Below, piece by piece: positions 18,243-28,311 of a DNA stretch of 64,000 bases (positions are counted from its first letter, which is position 1; each line of letters opens with the position of its first letter). The stretch is from Pseudomonas pseudonitroreducens (lineage in GTDB: Bacteria; Pseudomonadota; Gammaproteobacteria; Pseudomonadales; Pseudomonadaceae): positions 558,001 through 622,000 of the forward strand of contig NZ_BQHJ01000001.1 of NCBI RefSeq assembly GCF_021603645.1. Direction: 5' to 3'. Position numbers and translations under genes: made by a program. The notes below the pieces were generated by a model, which saw only the letters and a program-made list of their open reading frames with translations, ran no database searches and was not told the origin of the DNA.

Positions 18243-19814
18243 CTAGAGGCCGGGCGCGGTTTCCGTACGATTGCGCCCGCCGGCCTTGGCCCGGTACAGG
18301 GCCCGGTCGGCGCGGGCGAGCAGGTCTTCCAGACGCAGTTCGCCGGCGTGGCGGGCGGCCACGCCAATGCTCAGGGTCAGGCGCACGCGCTTGCCGTCTT
18401 CGCTGGTGAAGGACAGCGCCTGCACGCTGTTGCGCACCCGCTCGGCCACCTGCAAGGCCTGCTGCAGATCGGTTTCCGGAAGGATCGCGGCAAACTCCTC
18501 GCCCCCCAGACGGCCGAGCAGGTCCACTTCGCGCAGCCCGTGCATCAGCTCCTTCGCCACGGCTTGCAGCACGGCGTCGCCGAAAGCGTGGCCGTGGGTG
18601 TCGTTGATCGGCTTGAAGAAATCGATGTCCAGCATCAGCGCCGCGCACTGGCGGTCATAGCGTTGCGCGCTCTTGAGCAGGGCGACGCCGCGCTTGACGA
18701 AGGCGTGGCGGTTCTGCAGGCCGGTCAGCGGATCGGTGGTGGCCAGCAGGCGCAGCTCCTGCTCCATGGTCTTGCGCTGGTTGATGTCGAAGCTCCACAC
18801 CAGTGAGGCGGGCCGGCCATCCACTTCCATCTTGCGTGCCCAGACAATCGCCCAGTAGGGTGGATTGCCCGCCAGGCGGGTTTCCCAGCTGTCCAGCTGA
18901 CCGTGGTCGGCCAGCGACTGGCGGAAGCGTGCTTCCTCGTCGGGATCGTCGAACAGCCGATGCAGGGTGAAGGGTTCGTGCGGGCGGATGCCGGTGCGCT
19001 GCAACAGACGCGGGCTGACATAGTGGGCGCGGGAGTCTTCGTCGCTGAGCAGCGCCACGTCGCTGGGGCTGGTATCGAGGATGTAGCGCAGTAGCGACTT
19101 GCGCTCGCTCAATTCCTGGGTGCGCTGTTCGACGCGTTGCTCCAGCGACTGGTTGAGATCGTGCAGACGCTGGGTGAGCAGGAGCTTGCGCCGCGAGTTG
19201 GCGATCACCCGCAAGGCCAGCAGTACGCTGCACAGGCCCAGGCCGCAGAGCACCCAGGCCAGCAGGTTGAAGGCGCGCTGCAGGTCCAGGCGCTCGGCGT
19301 CCATGTAGTTGGTCAGGGCGATATTGGTGACCACCACCAGTTCGTGCGCGGGTTCGAGCAGGGGCGGCAGCTCGCGCAGCATCTCGCCGGCCACGAGTTT
19401 CGCCGCGGCTGGCTGGCCCCAGGGCGCGCGCTTGAGCCAGGCATCGCTGAGGCGCTGGATCGTCTCCAGGGTCGCCTGCACTTCCGGGCGCGGCTCGACC
19501 AGGTAACCGTAGACGGGCGTATTGCGCAGCGGCGGCAGGAGGCTGGCGAGCACTTCGATGCGCGTTGCCAGGGCATCGCTGCTGCTTTTGCCGGCGAGCA
19601 CCTCGCGGGCACTGTGCAGCGAGCGGCCCAGTTCCGCACGCAACTGGTAGGCCTGCCACAGCTCGCTGTGGGCATCGGGCTGGGCCAGTTGGCGAACGTG
19701 CTGGTGCACCATCAGCAGCGCCGCGCCGGCACCGGCGGTCAGTGCCGCGATCAGGCTGCTGAGGATGATGATGGTCAGGCGGCGATAGCGCCGCCTGGGA
19801 GGCTGCGGGGGCAC
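18243..19814 (-). CDS. Membrane diguanylate cyclase with PAS domain
   Basis: The 523-residue protein has a membrane helix near residues 15-35, a periplasmic helical sensor region, a second helix near 190-210, a coiled coil, a PAS domain and a C-terminal GGDEF domain with intact active site GGEEF. An allosteric I-site RxxD (REVD) lies five residues before it. It should make cyclic di-GMP with product inhibition. GTG 19814 is preferred because GGAG lies eight bases upstream; another GTG at 19823 overlaps the previous gene's stop. That gene encodes a secreted molybdopterin-fold protein, the likely periplasmic input. Confidence 0.92.
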   Translation of the reverse strand: MPPQPPRRRYRRLTIIILSSLIAALTAGAGAALLMVHQHVRQLAQPDAHSELWQAYQLRAELGRSLHSAREVLAGKSSSDALATRIEVLASLLPPLRNTPVYGYLVEPRPEVQATLETIQRLSDAWLKRAPWGQPAAAKLVAGEMLRELPPLLEPAHELVVVTNIALTNYMDAERLDLQRAFNLLAWVLCGLGLCSVLLALRVIANSRRKLLLTQRLHDLNQSLEQRVEQRTQELSERKSLLRYILDTSPSDVALLSDEDSRAHYVSPRLLQRTGIRPHEPFTLHRLFDDPDEEARFRQSLADHGQLDSWETRLAGNPPYWAIVWARKMEVDGRPASLVWSFDINQRKTMEQELRLLATTDPLTGLQNRHAFVKRGVALLKSAQRYDRQCAALMLDIDFFKPINDTHGHAFGDAVLQAVAKELMHGLREVDLLGRLGGEEFAAILPETDLQQALQVAERVRNSVQALSFTSEDGKRVRLTLSIGVAARHAGELRLEDLLARADRALYRAKAGGRNRTETAPGL

Positions 19815-19819
19815 GGCGA

Positions 19820-20317
19820 TCACTCCAGGGTAATGCGGCTGACCTGCCAGACGGTGCGGTTGAAGTAGACCTGGGTCCGCAACTCCGGGTGATCGAGCAT
19901 CGGATAGATGACGAACAGCGGGCCGCGCTCGGCAATGCCGATGGTCTGGCCATCGCGGCGGTAGGCGAGGATCGGGTCGAAGGCGTCGAGGTCGCTCAGC
20001 GGAATCAGGGCGGAATAGTCGTTCAGCGCCTCGATCCGCAGGCGTTGGGCCGCGCCGCGCTCGAAGCCGTCGAGTAGGGTGCTCAGGCGCACGCCCTGCC
20101 AGGTGTAGACATGGGTTTCGTCCGGGAGCATGGAGCGACGTTCGGTCTGCGGCAGCGCCTCGAGGTCGCGCAGGCTGAACTGGCGCTGGAGCTGCGGCTG
20201 GTCCTTCACTGTGATCGTCAGCACGTAGCGCTCGGCCACCGATTCCGGGGCCGAGTACGCGGGCGTGACAATAAACAGGCAGGCAAAAGTGCCAATAAAA
20301 TGGCGAAAAGCCGACAT
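19820..20317 (-). CDS. Secreted molybdopterin-binding-fold protein paired with cyclase
   Basis: The 165-residue protein has a signal peptide (SAFRHFIGTFACLFIVTPAYSA) and a domain resembling the sulfite-oxidase molybdopterin fold: FSLRDLEALPQ, VYTWQGVRLSTLL, ALNDYSALIPLSDL and GPLFVIYPMLDHPEL. It is too short to be a full oxidoreductase, and the ligating Cys of true molybdenum enzymes is not seen. The stop overlaps the upstream candidate start of the cyclase, so synthesis is coupled. It probably acts as a periplasmic sensor for the cyclase rather than as an enzyme. Confidence 0.8.
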   Translation of the reverse strand: MSAFRHFIGTFACLFIVTPAYSAPESVAERYVLTITVKDQPQLQRQFSLRDLEALPQTERRSMLPDETHVYTWQGVRLSTLLDGFERGAAQRLRIEALNDYSALIPLSDLDAFDPILAYRRDGQTIGIAERGPLFVIYPMLDHPELRTQVYFNRTVWQVSRITLE

Positions 20318-20411
20318 CTCAACAGCTCGTGACGAAATCTCGTCGATTATATCGGCGAACCTGCCGGGTACTTGAATGGCCGAAATGCCGCGCCCTGCTG
20401 TTATGGCGGGC

Positions 20412-20771
20412 TCAGCGCCGGCGATTACGCCAGGCGCGCCACCAGGCGCCGCTCAGGACGAAGCGCGGGAAGGTGATGAACTGCTCGGTCAACAGCCTGC
20501 CCACGGCGTCCTGGCGGTCGCTGAAGGGCTCGGGCGGCTGCTCCTCGAGCTTGTGCCCGCGGCCCTGGATGGCCAGCGAGGCGACCATGCCGATCACCCC
20601 CAGGAGAATGGCCGACAGGCTCAGGCTGAACAGCCCGCTGAGCAGCGTCAGGGCGCCGAGGATGAACAGCGGCACGGCGATGATGTGCAGCGCCAGGTTG
20701 GTCGGGTTGCGGTGGTTGGCGGCGTAGCCCTGCCACTGCCAGGCGATGAGGTTGGGATGACGTTTGCCCAT
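20412..20771 (-). CDS. Mpo1-like (DUF962) membrane protein
   Basis: The 119-residue protein carries the Mpo1/DUF962 signature HRNPTNLALHIIAVP at residues 20-34, then two or three membrane helices. Yeast Mpo1 is an Fe(II)-dependent dioxygenase of fatty-acid alpha-oxidation that uses the motif's histidines. The bacterial substrate is unknown. A minus-strand single gene between the cyclase pair and the chemoreceptor. Confidence 0.82.
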   Translation of the reverse strand: MGKRHPNLIAWQWQGYAANHRNPTNLALHIIAVPLFILGALTLLSGLFSLSLSAILLGVIGMVASLAIQGRGHKLEEQPPEPFSDRQDAVGRLLTEQFITFPRFVLSGAWWRAWRNRRR

Positions 20772-20880
20772 GGTGCAGCTCCCGAGACTGAAAAGCCCGC
20801 GCAGGCGGGCGGAATGTCAGCAGTCTAGGTGCTGCCCCGAAGCCTGCGCCAATGGGCACAGGCTATGCGGGTGATAGGGA

Positions 20881-22359
20881 TTACAGGCGCAGTTGGCGGA
20901 TGGCGCGGCTGAGTTCGCCGGCGAGGTCGGCCAGTTGGTGGCTGGTGCCGGCCGACTCGACGGTCTGCTGCACGGTGTGCTCGGTGACGTCGCGAATGCC
21001 AACCACCGAACGGGTCATTTCCTCCGCCACCTGGCTCTGTTGCTCGGCGGCCACGGCAATCTGGGTATTGCTCTCGCGCATCAAGGCCACGGCGGAGGCG
21101 ATGGCCGCCAGGGCTTCGCCGGCTTCACGGGCTTCCTCGACGCAGCCATCGGCCTTGATCGAGCTTTCCTGCATGAATTCCACGGCGTCGCGGGTACCGG
21201 ACTGCAACGCGTTGATCATCTGGGTGATCTCGTCGGTGGAGTCCTGCACGCGCTTGGCGAGATTGCGCACTTCATCGGCGACCACGGCGAAGCCGCGGCC
21301 CATCTCGCCGGCACGGGCGGCCTCGATGGCGGCGTTGAGGGCGAGCAGGTTGGTCTGCTCGGCGATGCCGTGGATGACGCTGACCACGCTGCTGATCTTG
21401 TGACTGTCCTGGGCCAGTTGCTGGATCATCTCGGCGGTCTGCTGCACGCCCTGGGACAGGCCGGCGATCGACTGGCCAACGCGGCCGACGACCTGCTGGC
21501 CATTGCCGGCGAGACGGTCGGCTTCCTGCGACTGGTCGCGCGTGTCGGCGGCGTGCTGGGCAATGTGGTGGACGGTGGTGGACATCTCGTTGATCGCGGT
21601 GGCGGCCTGATCCGTCTCGCTTTGCTGGCCGAGCATGCCCTGGCGCACCTGGCCCATGCTGCTGGCGAGGCTGCGCGCACCTTCGTCGAGGCGCCCGGCG
21701 GCCTGGGCAACGGTACCGACCACGCGCTGGTAGCCGGCCTGCATGGCATTGAAGGCGGTGGCCATCTGGCCGACTTCGTCGCGGCTTTCCAGCGGTACGC
21801 GGGCGGCCAGGTCGCCGCTCTTCTCCACGTGCAGCATGACGTCGCGCAGGGTCAGCAGGTGCGTGAGGATGAAGCGAATCAGCAGCTGCGAGGCGGCCAG
21901 CAGGGCCAGCATCAGCACCAGTACGGCGCCGGCGAAGGGCAGGGCGCGGTCTTCGAAGACGCTCCAGAAGTCGGCTCCGGGAGCCAGCACGGCAACCCGC
22001 TGGCCGTTGCCGAGGTCTTGCACATAGGCGCCGGCCAACGTGCCGGCACGCGTCTGGGCGCTTTGCAGATCGACCCAACCATTGGCGCGGGCGAGGATGG
22101 AAGCGTCGACTCCACTGATCTGCGGGGCGCTGCCGCTGGCGAAGCCGACGAGGGTCGGCGAGGTCGGTAGCGCCGAGCCTGCCGGCCAGCTCTTGAGTAT
22201 CTGGGCCTGGGCTTCGGCACCCTGGCGTGCCTGCTGGTTGCGCCCATCGAGCTCCTGGTGCATGGCGAACAGCACCAGCAGCAGCGTGGTGATGAAGGCG
22301 ACCGCATTGACGGCCCAGAATTTGTACTTGAGGGAAATATCGCGGATCCAGGCGGCCAT
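20881..22359 (-). CDS. Methyl-accepting chemotaxis protein
   Basis: The 492-residue receptor has a membrane helix at about 17-35, a small periplasmic domain of roughly 110 residues, a second helix near 155-175 and a HAMP domain ([20 protein letters not shown]). The long signalling hairpin ends in the conserved tip [19 protein letters not shown] and [15 protein letters not shown]. No C-terminal CheR pentapeptide is present. The ATG at 22359 follows AAGAAGAG. The small periplasmic domain does not reveal the ligand. Confidence 0.93.
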   Translation of the reverse strand: MAAWIRDISLKYKFWAVNAVAFITTLLLVLFAMHQELDGRNQQARQGAEAQAQILKSWPAGSALPTSPTLVGFASGSAPQISGVDASILARANGWVDLQSAQTRAGTLAGAYVQDLGNGQRVAVLAPGADFWSVFEDRALPFAGAVLVLMLALLAASQLLIRFILTHLLTLRDVMLHVEKSGDLAARVPLESRDEVGQMATAFNAMQAGYQRVVGTVAQAAGRLDEGARSLASSMGQVRQGMLGQQSETDQAATAINEMSTTVHHIAQHAADTRDQSQEADRLAGNGQQVVGRVGQSIAGLSQGVQQTAEMIQQLAQDSHKISSVVSVIHGIAEQTNLLALNAAIEAARAGEMGRGFAVVADEVRNLAKRVQDSTDEITQMINALQSGTRDAVEFMQESSIKADGCVEEAREAGEALAAIASAVALMRESNTQIAVAAEQQSQVAEEMTRSVVGIRDVTEHTVQQTVESAGTSHQLADLAGELSRAIRQLRL

Positions 22360-22495
22360 AAATCTCTTCTTGTCGGTCGAATAGTGGCAAGGCGCCATTA
22401 TTGTCGTGAAAAGGATGAAGGTGGCCATTGATGGGAATCAAGCCACCTTCCGCTCCCGACTTATCGGCCGACGAAGGGCAATCTTGAGAGCCGGT

Positions 22496-23296
22496 TCAAA
22501 TTTCCGGCAGGTCAAAGAAGCGTCGCGCGCACGCGGTGGTATGGGCCGCCAACTGCTCTGCGCTCTCGCTCCGATGCAGGGCCACACAGGCCAGCACCTC
22601 GGGCAGATAGGCCGGCTGGTTGCGGCCGCTCTTGGGCTTTGGCCGCAGGGTGCGCGGCAATAGATAAGGTGCGTCGCTTTCCAGCATCAGCCGGCCTTCG
22701 GGGATTTCCCGCACCAGTTCCTGCAGGTGAGTGCCACGGCGTTCATCGCAGATCCAGCCGGTGATGCCGATATGCAGATCGAGGTCGAGGTAGGAATACA
22801 GTGTGCGGCGCTCGCCGGTGAAGCAATGCACCACGGCTGCCGGCAACTGGTCGCGGAAGTCCTTGAGGATCGCCAGCAGGCGCTCAGCGGCGTCGCGCTC
22901 GTGGATGAACACCGGCAACTGCAGTTCCACCGCCAGGCCTAGCTGTTCTTCGAAAGCCTTCTCCTGTAGCGGGCGTGGCGAAAAGTCGCGGTTGAAGTCC
23001 AGCCCGCATTCGCCCACGGCCTTTACCCGATCCTCCGCCAGCAGGCCGCGCAGCACCCTGGCACTGCTGCTGTCCCAGTGGCTGGCTTCATGCGGATGGA
23101 CACCGGCGGTGCAGTAAAGACGCTGTTCTTCGTCCAGTTGCCGGCACAGTTCCAGGGCCTGTTCGCTGTCATCCAGGCTGGTTCCGGTAAGCACCATCTG
23201 CACGACGCCGGCCTCCACCGCGCGAGCGAGGACGGCTTCACGTTCCGGCAAAAAGCTCGGGTGGGTGAGGTTGACGCCGATGTCGATCAGTTGCAT
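22496..23296 (-). CDS. tatD: TatD family metal-dependent nuclease
   Basis: The 266-residue TIM-barrel protein begins with the TatD-specific [15 protein letters not shown] rather than the DTHCHL of YcfH-type members. It has metal-site motifs [31 protein letters not shown] and VVHCFTG plus [13 protein letters not shown]. Family members are 3'-5' exonucleases acting in oxidative DNA repair. GGAAG precedes the ATG closely. No twin-arginine genes are nearby, so the name does not imply a transport role. Confidence 0.92.
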   Translation of the reverse strand: MQLIDIGVNLTHPSFLPEREAVLARAVEAGVVQMVLTGTSLDDSEQALELCRQLDEEQRLYCTAGVHPHEASHWDSSSARVLRGLLAEDRVKAVGECGLDFNRDFSPRPLQEKAFEEQLGLAVELQLPVFIHERDAAERLLAILKDFRDQLPAAVVHCFTGERRTLYSYLDLDLHIGITGWICDERRGTHLQELVREIPEGRLMLESDAPYLLPRTLRPKPKSGRNQPAYLPEVLACVALHRSESAEQLAAHTTACARRFFDLPEI

Positions 23297-23520
23297 TTTT
23301 CTTCCTTTTGTCCGGAAGCGGAGCATAGCAAATACCGCTTTTTTGGAGAAAATACTTACATAACAGCAGGTTGCGGAGTATTCCGAAGAATTATCGGAAG
23401 TTTCGGGTTGGTATTGGCCCCCTCCTGTGAGAGTCTTGCGCGCCCTTGGCGGTCGGGAACTTCCGACCGAAACCGCACTCGAATCGGCCCACCGCCGAGT
23501 GCGAGCCCCCGGAGAGCTGG

Positions 23521-24945
23521 ATGACCCGACTGTTGCTGCTACTGCTGTGCCTCGTGGCCCTGACGCCACTGCCAGCGGCTGCGCGCCTGACGGCCCAGCC
23601 GGAAAACTGGGAGCAGGAGAGCAGCGACGCTCGCGACCTCGCCAGCATTCGCTCCGGCGGTACCCTGCGGGTTCTGGTCAACCAGAGCCGCAACAGCTCT
23701 GGCGAAATCAAGGGCGAACCGATCGGCGTCGAATACCGTCGCCTGCGCGCCTTCGAGCAATACCTCAACGACAGCGCCCCGGGGCGCAAGCCGCTCACCA
23801 TCAAGTTCATTCCCAAGGCCAAGGATCAATTGCTCGGCGCGCTGCAGCGCGGTGAAGGCGATCTGGTCGCGCCCGGGGAAGTCCTGCTGGCCCGCGACGG
23901 GCAGAACGTCAGCCCCAGCCTGCCGTGGAAAGCCGACGTGCCGCTGGTGCTGGTGACCAAGCAGGGCAACCGCAAGTTCGTGCGCCTGGAGCAACTCGCC
24001 GGCCGCACCATCACACTGCCGGCCGGCAGCGCCGCTGGCGAGGCCGTGCGCAAGGTCAACGAGCGCCTGGCGCAGAAGCGCATGGCGCCACTGGTGCTGG
24101 AGTGGACCGACTCGTCCCTGGCCGTGGAAGACGTGCTGGAGATGGTCCAGGCCGGCATCTTCAACTACACCGTGGTCGAGCAGCCCATCGCCGAGCGCTG
24201 GAGCAAGGTCTTTACCAAGCTGCGTGTCGACCGTCATCTGGTGCTGGATAACAGCGAGCCGATGGCCTGGTACGTGCGCCGTGATGCGCCGATGCTGCGC
24301 GCCAGCGTCAACCGCTTCCTCAAGGACTATCGCGCCCCGGCGGACCAGGACGCAGCTTTCCAGCGCCTGTACCGCCGCGCCTACCAGGTGCGTAACCCGC
24401 TGCTGGTTCCCGACCGCAAGCGTCTCGAAGCGGTGCGCCCGACCCTGCAGCGCTACGGGGAGCAGAGCAAGGTCGACTGGCTGGCCCTGGCCGCCGTGGG
24501 CTTCAAGGAATCCAATCTCAATGCCGGCGCGCGCGGCGCTGGCGGCGCTACCGGGCTGATGCAGATCACCCCGGCGGCGGCCCGCGCCGTGGGCGTGGAT
24601 ACCGTGCACCAGAAGGAGAACAACGTGCAGGCCGCCAGCCGGTACATGGCGATGCTGCGCAAGCGCTTCTTCTCCAGCCCGCGGATCAATGAGCGGGACC
24701 GCATGGCCTTCGTTCTGGCTGCCTACAATGCCGGTCCCGAGCGGGTGCAAAGCCTGCGCGCGGAGGCCAAGCGCCAGGGCCTGAATCCCAACCAGTGGTT
24801 CTTCCAGGTCGAGCGCGTGGCGGCCGAGCAACTGGGGATGGGCGTGGTGAACTACGTCAGTAGCGTCAACAAGTACTATCTTGCATATCAGCGGGAACGT
24901 GATGGCCTCGAGCCACGTGAGAGCGTGGCGGCAATCAAGAAATAA
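23521..24945 (+). CDS. MltF-like lytic transglycosylase (MltF2)
   Basis: The 474-residue protein has a signal peptide ([20 protein letters not shown]), an amino-acid-binding-like regulatory domain (about 40-290) and a family 1 lytic transglycosylase domain. Catalytic Glu330 sits in [13 protein letters not shown], followed by [16 protein letters not shown] and [13 protein letters not shown]. It cleaves peptidoglycan to anhydromuropeptides. The regulatory domain in MltF binds peptidoglycan peptides and switches activity on. Position next to tatD and the chemoreceptor suggests the PA2865 (MltF2) orthologue rather than MltF itself. Confidence 0.92.
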   Translation: MTRLLLLLLCLVALTPLPAAARLTAQPENWEQESSDARDLASIRSGGTLRVLVNQSRNSSGEIKGEPIGVEYRRLRAFEQYLNDSAPGRKPLTIKFIPKAKDQLLGALQRGEGDLVAPGEVLLARDGQNVSPSLPWKADVPLVLVTKQGNRKFVRLEQLAGRTITLPAGSAAGEAVRKVNERLAQKRMAPLVLEWTDSSLAVEDVLEMVQAGIFNYTVVEQPIAERWSKVFTKLRVDRHLVLDNSEPMAWYVRRDAPMLRASVNRFLKDYRAPADQDAAFQRLYRRAYQVRNPLLVPDRKRLEAVRPTLQRYGEQSKVDWLALAAVGFKESNLNAGARGAGGATGLMQITPAAARAVGVDTVHQKENNVQAASRYMAMLRKRFFSSPRINERDRMAFVLAAYNAGPERVQSLRAEAKRQGLNPNQWFFQVERVAAEQLGMGVVNYVSSVNKYYLAYQRERDGLEPRESVAAIKK

Positions 24946-24965
24946 TCGGTTTATTCGATAGTTAT

Positions 24966-24986
24966 AAGCGCGAATTTGCGCTTTTG
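24966..24986 (+). terminator. Weak intrinsic terminator after mltF2
   Basis: AAGCGC and GCGCTT form a six-base stem with a GAATTT loop followed by TTTTG, 20 bases past the stop. The T run is short, so this is a weaker site than the others in the window. Confidence 0.5.
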
Positions 24987-25087
24987 ATATCGTAAAAACT
25001 GGTTATATTGGTCGCCAAGCAACCACGGTTGTCACCAACTTCCTACGCAACCCTTCGCTCCCACCCGAGCTCGCATAAGGACGCACC

Positions 25088-25522
25088 ATGAACTCGCTGA
25101 TCAAATCCATTCTGACCACCAACGCTGGCGCCGGCATCGCCGTGCTGCGCATCACCACTGGCCTGACCTTCATGGCTCACGGCTCGCAGAAACTCTTCGG
25201 CGCCTTTGGTGGCCCGGGTCTGCAAGGCATGGCGGGCTGGCTGGAATCCCTCGGCGTGACTCCTGGCTACCTGATGGCTGCCCTGGCCGGCAGCGCCGAA
25301 TTCTTCGGCGGCCTGGCCCTGGTCCTCGGCCTGCTGGTGCGCCTGGCGAGCATCCCGTTGATCGTCGCCATGCTGGTCGCGGTATTCAGCGTGCACCTGG
25401 CCAATGGCTTCTTCATCACCGCCAACGGCTTCGAGTACGCCTTCACCCTGATCATGATCAGCGTCGCGCTGCTGATCAGCGGTGCCGGCCCGTTCTCCCT
25501 GGATCGCAAGCTGTCCAGCTGA
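25088..25522 (+). CDS. DoxX family inner-membrane protein
   Basis: The 144-residue protein has four membrane helices and the DoxX pattern: RITTGLTFMAHGSQKLFGAFGG, SAEFFGGLALVLGLLVRLA, and a last helix followed by DRKLSS. Bacterial DoxX proteins have been linked to thiol and redox stress at the membrane, but the reaction is not fixed. It stands alone, bounded downstream by a strong terminator. Confidence 0.88.
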   Translation: MNSLIKSILTTNAGAGIAVLRITTGLTFMAHGSQKLFGAFGGPGLQGMAGWLESLGVTPGYLMAALAGSAEFFGGLALVLGLLVRLASIPLIVAMLVAVFSVHLANGFFITANGFEYAFTLIMISVALLISGAGPFSLDRKLSS

Positions 25523-25540
25523 GTGCCGAGGCGGTAACGA

Positions 25541-25574
25541 AAAAGGGCGGACACCTCAGGTGTCCGCCCTTTTT
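25541..25574. terminator. Bidirectional terminator after doxX
   Basis: A perfect GGGCGGACACCT / AGGTGTCCGCCC stem with almost no loop is flanked by A4 and T5. It lies between the convergent DoxX and YeiH-type genes and can serve both. Confidence 0.92.
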
Positions 25575-25604
25575 GTTTGTCAGCGTGAATCAGTGGAGCG
25601 CGAT

Positions 25605-26633
25605 TCAGTGGAAGAGATATTGCACGCCGCCATTGATCAGGCCGCCGCCCACCAGCAGGAAGACGAACAGCCCGGCGCCCAGCAGCAGCGGCTTGGGGCC
25701 TTCCTTGCGCAGATCACCCAGGCGGGTGGCCAGGCCCAGGGCGGCCATTGCCATACCGAGCATCACGTCGTCCAGTTGCTGCAGCGGCGCCAGCCAGCTT
25801 TCCGGCACCCAGCCCAGCGAGCGCAGGCCGGTCACCAGCAGGAAGAATACGGCGAAACCGGGAATGTGCAGCTTGCGGCGCGCGCCGGGCTCAGCGGCTT
25901 CGGCGCAACCGACGCGGCCGAGGATCAGCAGGGCCGGGGCCAGCAGCAGGACCCGCAACATCTTGCTGATCAGCGCGGCGTCCGCGGCGGCCGGGTCCAT
26001 GGCGCGGCCGGCGGCAACCACCTGGGCGACCTCATGGATGGTCGAGCCGGTGAATACGCCGAAGGCCTGCTCGCTGCCAAACAGATTGGGCAGCGCGGCG
26101 TAGATCATCGGGTGCAGGAGCATTGCCAGGGTGCCGAACAGCACCACGGTGGCCACTGCTACGGCGGTGTGCTCGGCACGTGCCTTGAGTACCGGGCTGC
26201 TGGCCATGACGGCGGCCGCGCCACAGATGGCGCTGCCGGCGCCGATCAGCAGGGCGCTTTCGCGGGGCAGCTTGAGCCAGCGTTCGCCGATCCACCAGGC
26301 AACGGTCAGGGTGCTGGCGACCATCAACACGTCGATGATCAGCGCGGCCGGGCCGAGCGCGGCAATGTCCTGGAAAGTCAGGCGCAGACCGTAGAGCACC
26401 ACGCCCAGGCGCAGCAGTTGCTGACGAGAGAGGTCGATGCCGGGGCGAATGCTGCCGAAGCGGGCCAGGCCGAGGTTGCCAGCCAGCAGACCGATGAGGA
26501 TCGCCAGGGTCAGGCTGCCGAGCCCCAGATGCTGCAGCGCGGGGATTTCCATGAGCTGGCGCGAGCCGAAGGCGATGGCCAGGCAGAGCAGGGCGCCGGG
26601 GACGAAGTAAGGCAGGCGGCGGAGGGCGTTCAT
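25605..26633 (-). CDS. YeiH/UPF0324 putative sulfate exporter
   Basis: The 342-residue protein has about ten membrane helices and typical YeiH patterns: GLLAGNLGLARFGSIRPGI, LRLGVVLYGLRLTFQDIAALG, GAGSAICGAAAVMA and GVFTGSTIHEVAQVVAAG. The family is annotated as putative sulfate exporter on weak evidence. A divergent LysR gene 93 bases away matches the YeiH-YeiE arrangement of enterobacteria, where YeiE has been tied to sulfite stress. Confidence 0.88.
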   Translation of the reverse strand: MNALRRLPYFVPGALLCLAIAFGSRQLMEIPALQHLGLGSLTLAILIGLLAGNLGLARFGSIRPGIDLSRQQLLRLGVVLYGLRLTFQDIAALGPAALIIDVLMVASTLTVAWWIGERWLKLPRESALLIGAGSAICGAAAVMASSPVLKARAEHTAVAVATVVLFGTLAMLLHPMIYAALPNLFGSEQAFGVFTGSTIHEVAQVVAAGRAMDPAAADAALISKMLRVLLLAPALLILGRVGCAEAAEPGARRKLHIPGFAVFFLLVTGLRSLGWVPESWLAPLQQLDDVMLGMAMAALGLATRLGDLRKEGPKPLLLGAGLFVFLLVGGGLINGGVQYLFH

Positions 26634-26726
26634 TGCAGGCTCCTTGTGTAAGGTGAAGCCATGGTGCCGCGGCGTCGCTTAGTGTAAAAACGGATTGTTC
26701 TTATTGGGTTGACCGGTTTTATCGAT

Positions 26727-27626
26727 ATGGGCCCGCGCATCACCCTTCGCCAGTTGGCGACCTTCACTGCCATCGCCGAACTGGGCAACGTCACCCAGGC
26801 GGCGGCGCGTATCGCGCTTTCACAGTCTGCCGCCAGCCAGGCGCTGCGGGAGCTGGAGCGCGCGCTCGGCACGCGGCTGTTCGACCGCAGTGGCAAGCGC
26901 CTGGCGCTGAATGACAACGGCCGTGCCTTCTACCCCAAGGCCAGTGCGCTGCTGGCACAGAGCGCCGAGCTGGAGAGCCTGTTCGAGGCGGCGCCAGTGC
27001 AGCTGAGCCTGGGCGCCAGCCGCAGTATCGGCGGCTACCTGCTGCCGCAGGTCATGGCGGGGTTTCTCGCCGAGTTGCCCGAGAGCCGGCTGGAGCTGCA
27101 GGTCGCCAACAGCGGCGGAGTGCTCGAGGCGCTGGCCGAGTTCCGCCTGGACGTGGCTTTCATCGAAGCGCCGATCCAGCATCCACAGATCCAGCTCACC
27201 CCCTGGATGGCCGACGAGCTGTTACTGGTGGTGGCGCCGGATCATCCCCTGGCACTGGCCGGGCGCGTCAGCCTGAAGGATCTGGCAGCCGCACGCTGGG
27301 TGCTGCGCGAAGCCGGTTCGGGAACCCGGGTGACCTTCGAGCAGCAGGTATTGCCGCGCCTGGGGAGCGTCAACGCGCCCCTGGAGGTGAGCAACGCCGA
27401 AGCGATCAAGCATCTGGTGGGCAGCGGATTCGGCATCGGTTGCCTGTCGCAGCGCGTGGTGCAGGCGGAGCTGGCGCGCGGCGAGCTGGTGAGCCTCGAT
27501 AATCCGCTGGGGCCGCTGCGGCGCACTTTCTTCCGGGCGCTGCACGTCGACAAGTACCCCACGGCGGGCCTGCGTCGTTTCCTCGATTATGCCCAGGGCT
27601 GGGCGACCGCTTCAGACGCTGTCTAG
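26727..27626 (+). CDS. LysR regulator, YeiE-like
   Basis: The 299-residue LysR protein has its HTH at residues 4-63 (ITLRQLATFTAIAELGNVTQ, LSQSAASQALRELE), then a CysB-like binding domain. ATG 26727 gives the usual LysR N-terminus; TTG 26709 is an in-frame alternative. It diverges from the YeiH-type exporter and most likely controls it, perhaps in response to sulfite. Its last 15 bases overlap the 3' end of the convergent thpR. Confidence 0.83.
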   Translation: MGPRITLRQLATFTAIAELGNVTQAAARIALSQSAASQALRELERALGTRLFDRSGKRLALNDNGRAFYPKASALLAQSAELESLFEAAPVQLSLGASRSIGGYLLPQVMAGFLAELPESRLELQVANSGGVLEALAEFRLDVAFIEAPIQHPQIQLTPWMADELLLVVAPDHPLALAGRVSLKDLAAARWVLREAGSGTRVTFEQQVLPRLGSVNAPLEVSNAEAIKHLVGSGFGIGCLSQRVVQAELARGELVSLDNPLGPLRRTFFRALHVDKYPTAGLRRFLDYAQGWATASDAV

Positions 27627-28130
27627 CGGCCAATCACCGATGGCGCGGTAGCGCACGCCGGTGGGGCTGTTTTCCGAGCTGAACAGCGTCACGGCCTGGG
27701 CGGGCAGGCGAAAGGAAGGTGTGGCGGAGGGCGTGCTGCGGGCATGGCGGGCGAGGGTGATGTGCGGGTGGAACGGTCGGTGTTCAACCTCGAACCCTCC
27801 TGCTCGCAACTCTTCGCGCAGGGCGTGCACCAGTTCGTGCAGGGCCGCCGGCACGCTGCTGGGCGCCAGGTGCAGGATGCCATTGCTCCAGCGCGCGAGG
27901 TGGTCCAGCTCCAGGTCGAAGCCCGGGTGCGGCAGGCGTTCGCCGATGGCGCGCAATTCCGCTTTGCGCCCGCGCGGCACGGCGCCGAGAAAAGCCAGTG
28001 TCAGATGCAGGTTGGCCTGGGCCACGGGCTGGCCATCGAGCTGCAGGCTGTCGCGCCAGAGGCAAATGCGTGCCGCCAGTTCGGGCGGGCAGGGCAGCGC
28101 GAAAAACAGCCGCAGGGGTGGTGTGGTCAT
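27612..28130 (-). CDS. thpR: RNA 2',3'-cyclic phosphodiesterase
   Basis: The 172-residue protein has both HxTx motifs of the 2H phosphoesterase fold, HLTLAFLG near residue 38 and HITLARHA near residue 125. It matches LigT/ThpR, which opens 2',3'-cyclic phosphates on RNA and has weak 2'-5' ligase activity. ATG 28130 has AGGAG upstream. Its stop lies inside the LysR coding region, a 15-base tail-to-tail overlap. Confidence 0.92.
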   Translation of the reverse strand: MTTPPLRLFFALPCPPELAARICLWRDSLQLDGQPVAQANLHLTLAFLGAVPRGRKAELRAIGERLPHPGFDLELDHLARWSNGILHLAPSSVPAALHELVHALREELRAGGFEVEHRPFHPHITLARHARSTPSATPSFRLPAQAVTLFSSENSPTGVRYRAIGDWPLDSV

Positions 28131-28311
28131 CGACTGAAGTCTCCTTGACAGCTTTGCCGGGGCTTCTCTAGGATGCCGCACAGCGCCGATTTAAGTAGCA
28201 ACTTGCGGGGCGCGGATGCAGCGATGGCTGACATCGAAATACCGCTAAAGCGCTGGTTCGGTGTGCCTCTCGCCGCGTCCAGCAGGACCCCTGAGGCGGA
28301 GACGTGACACC

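Noticed and set aside
15898-18648. A 916-codon minus-strand frame opposite the tgpA, CHAD and thioesterase genes
   Set aside because: It spans three real plus-strand genes and the end of the cyclase in another frame; composition is that of a GC shadow.
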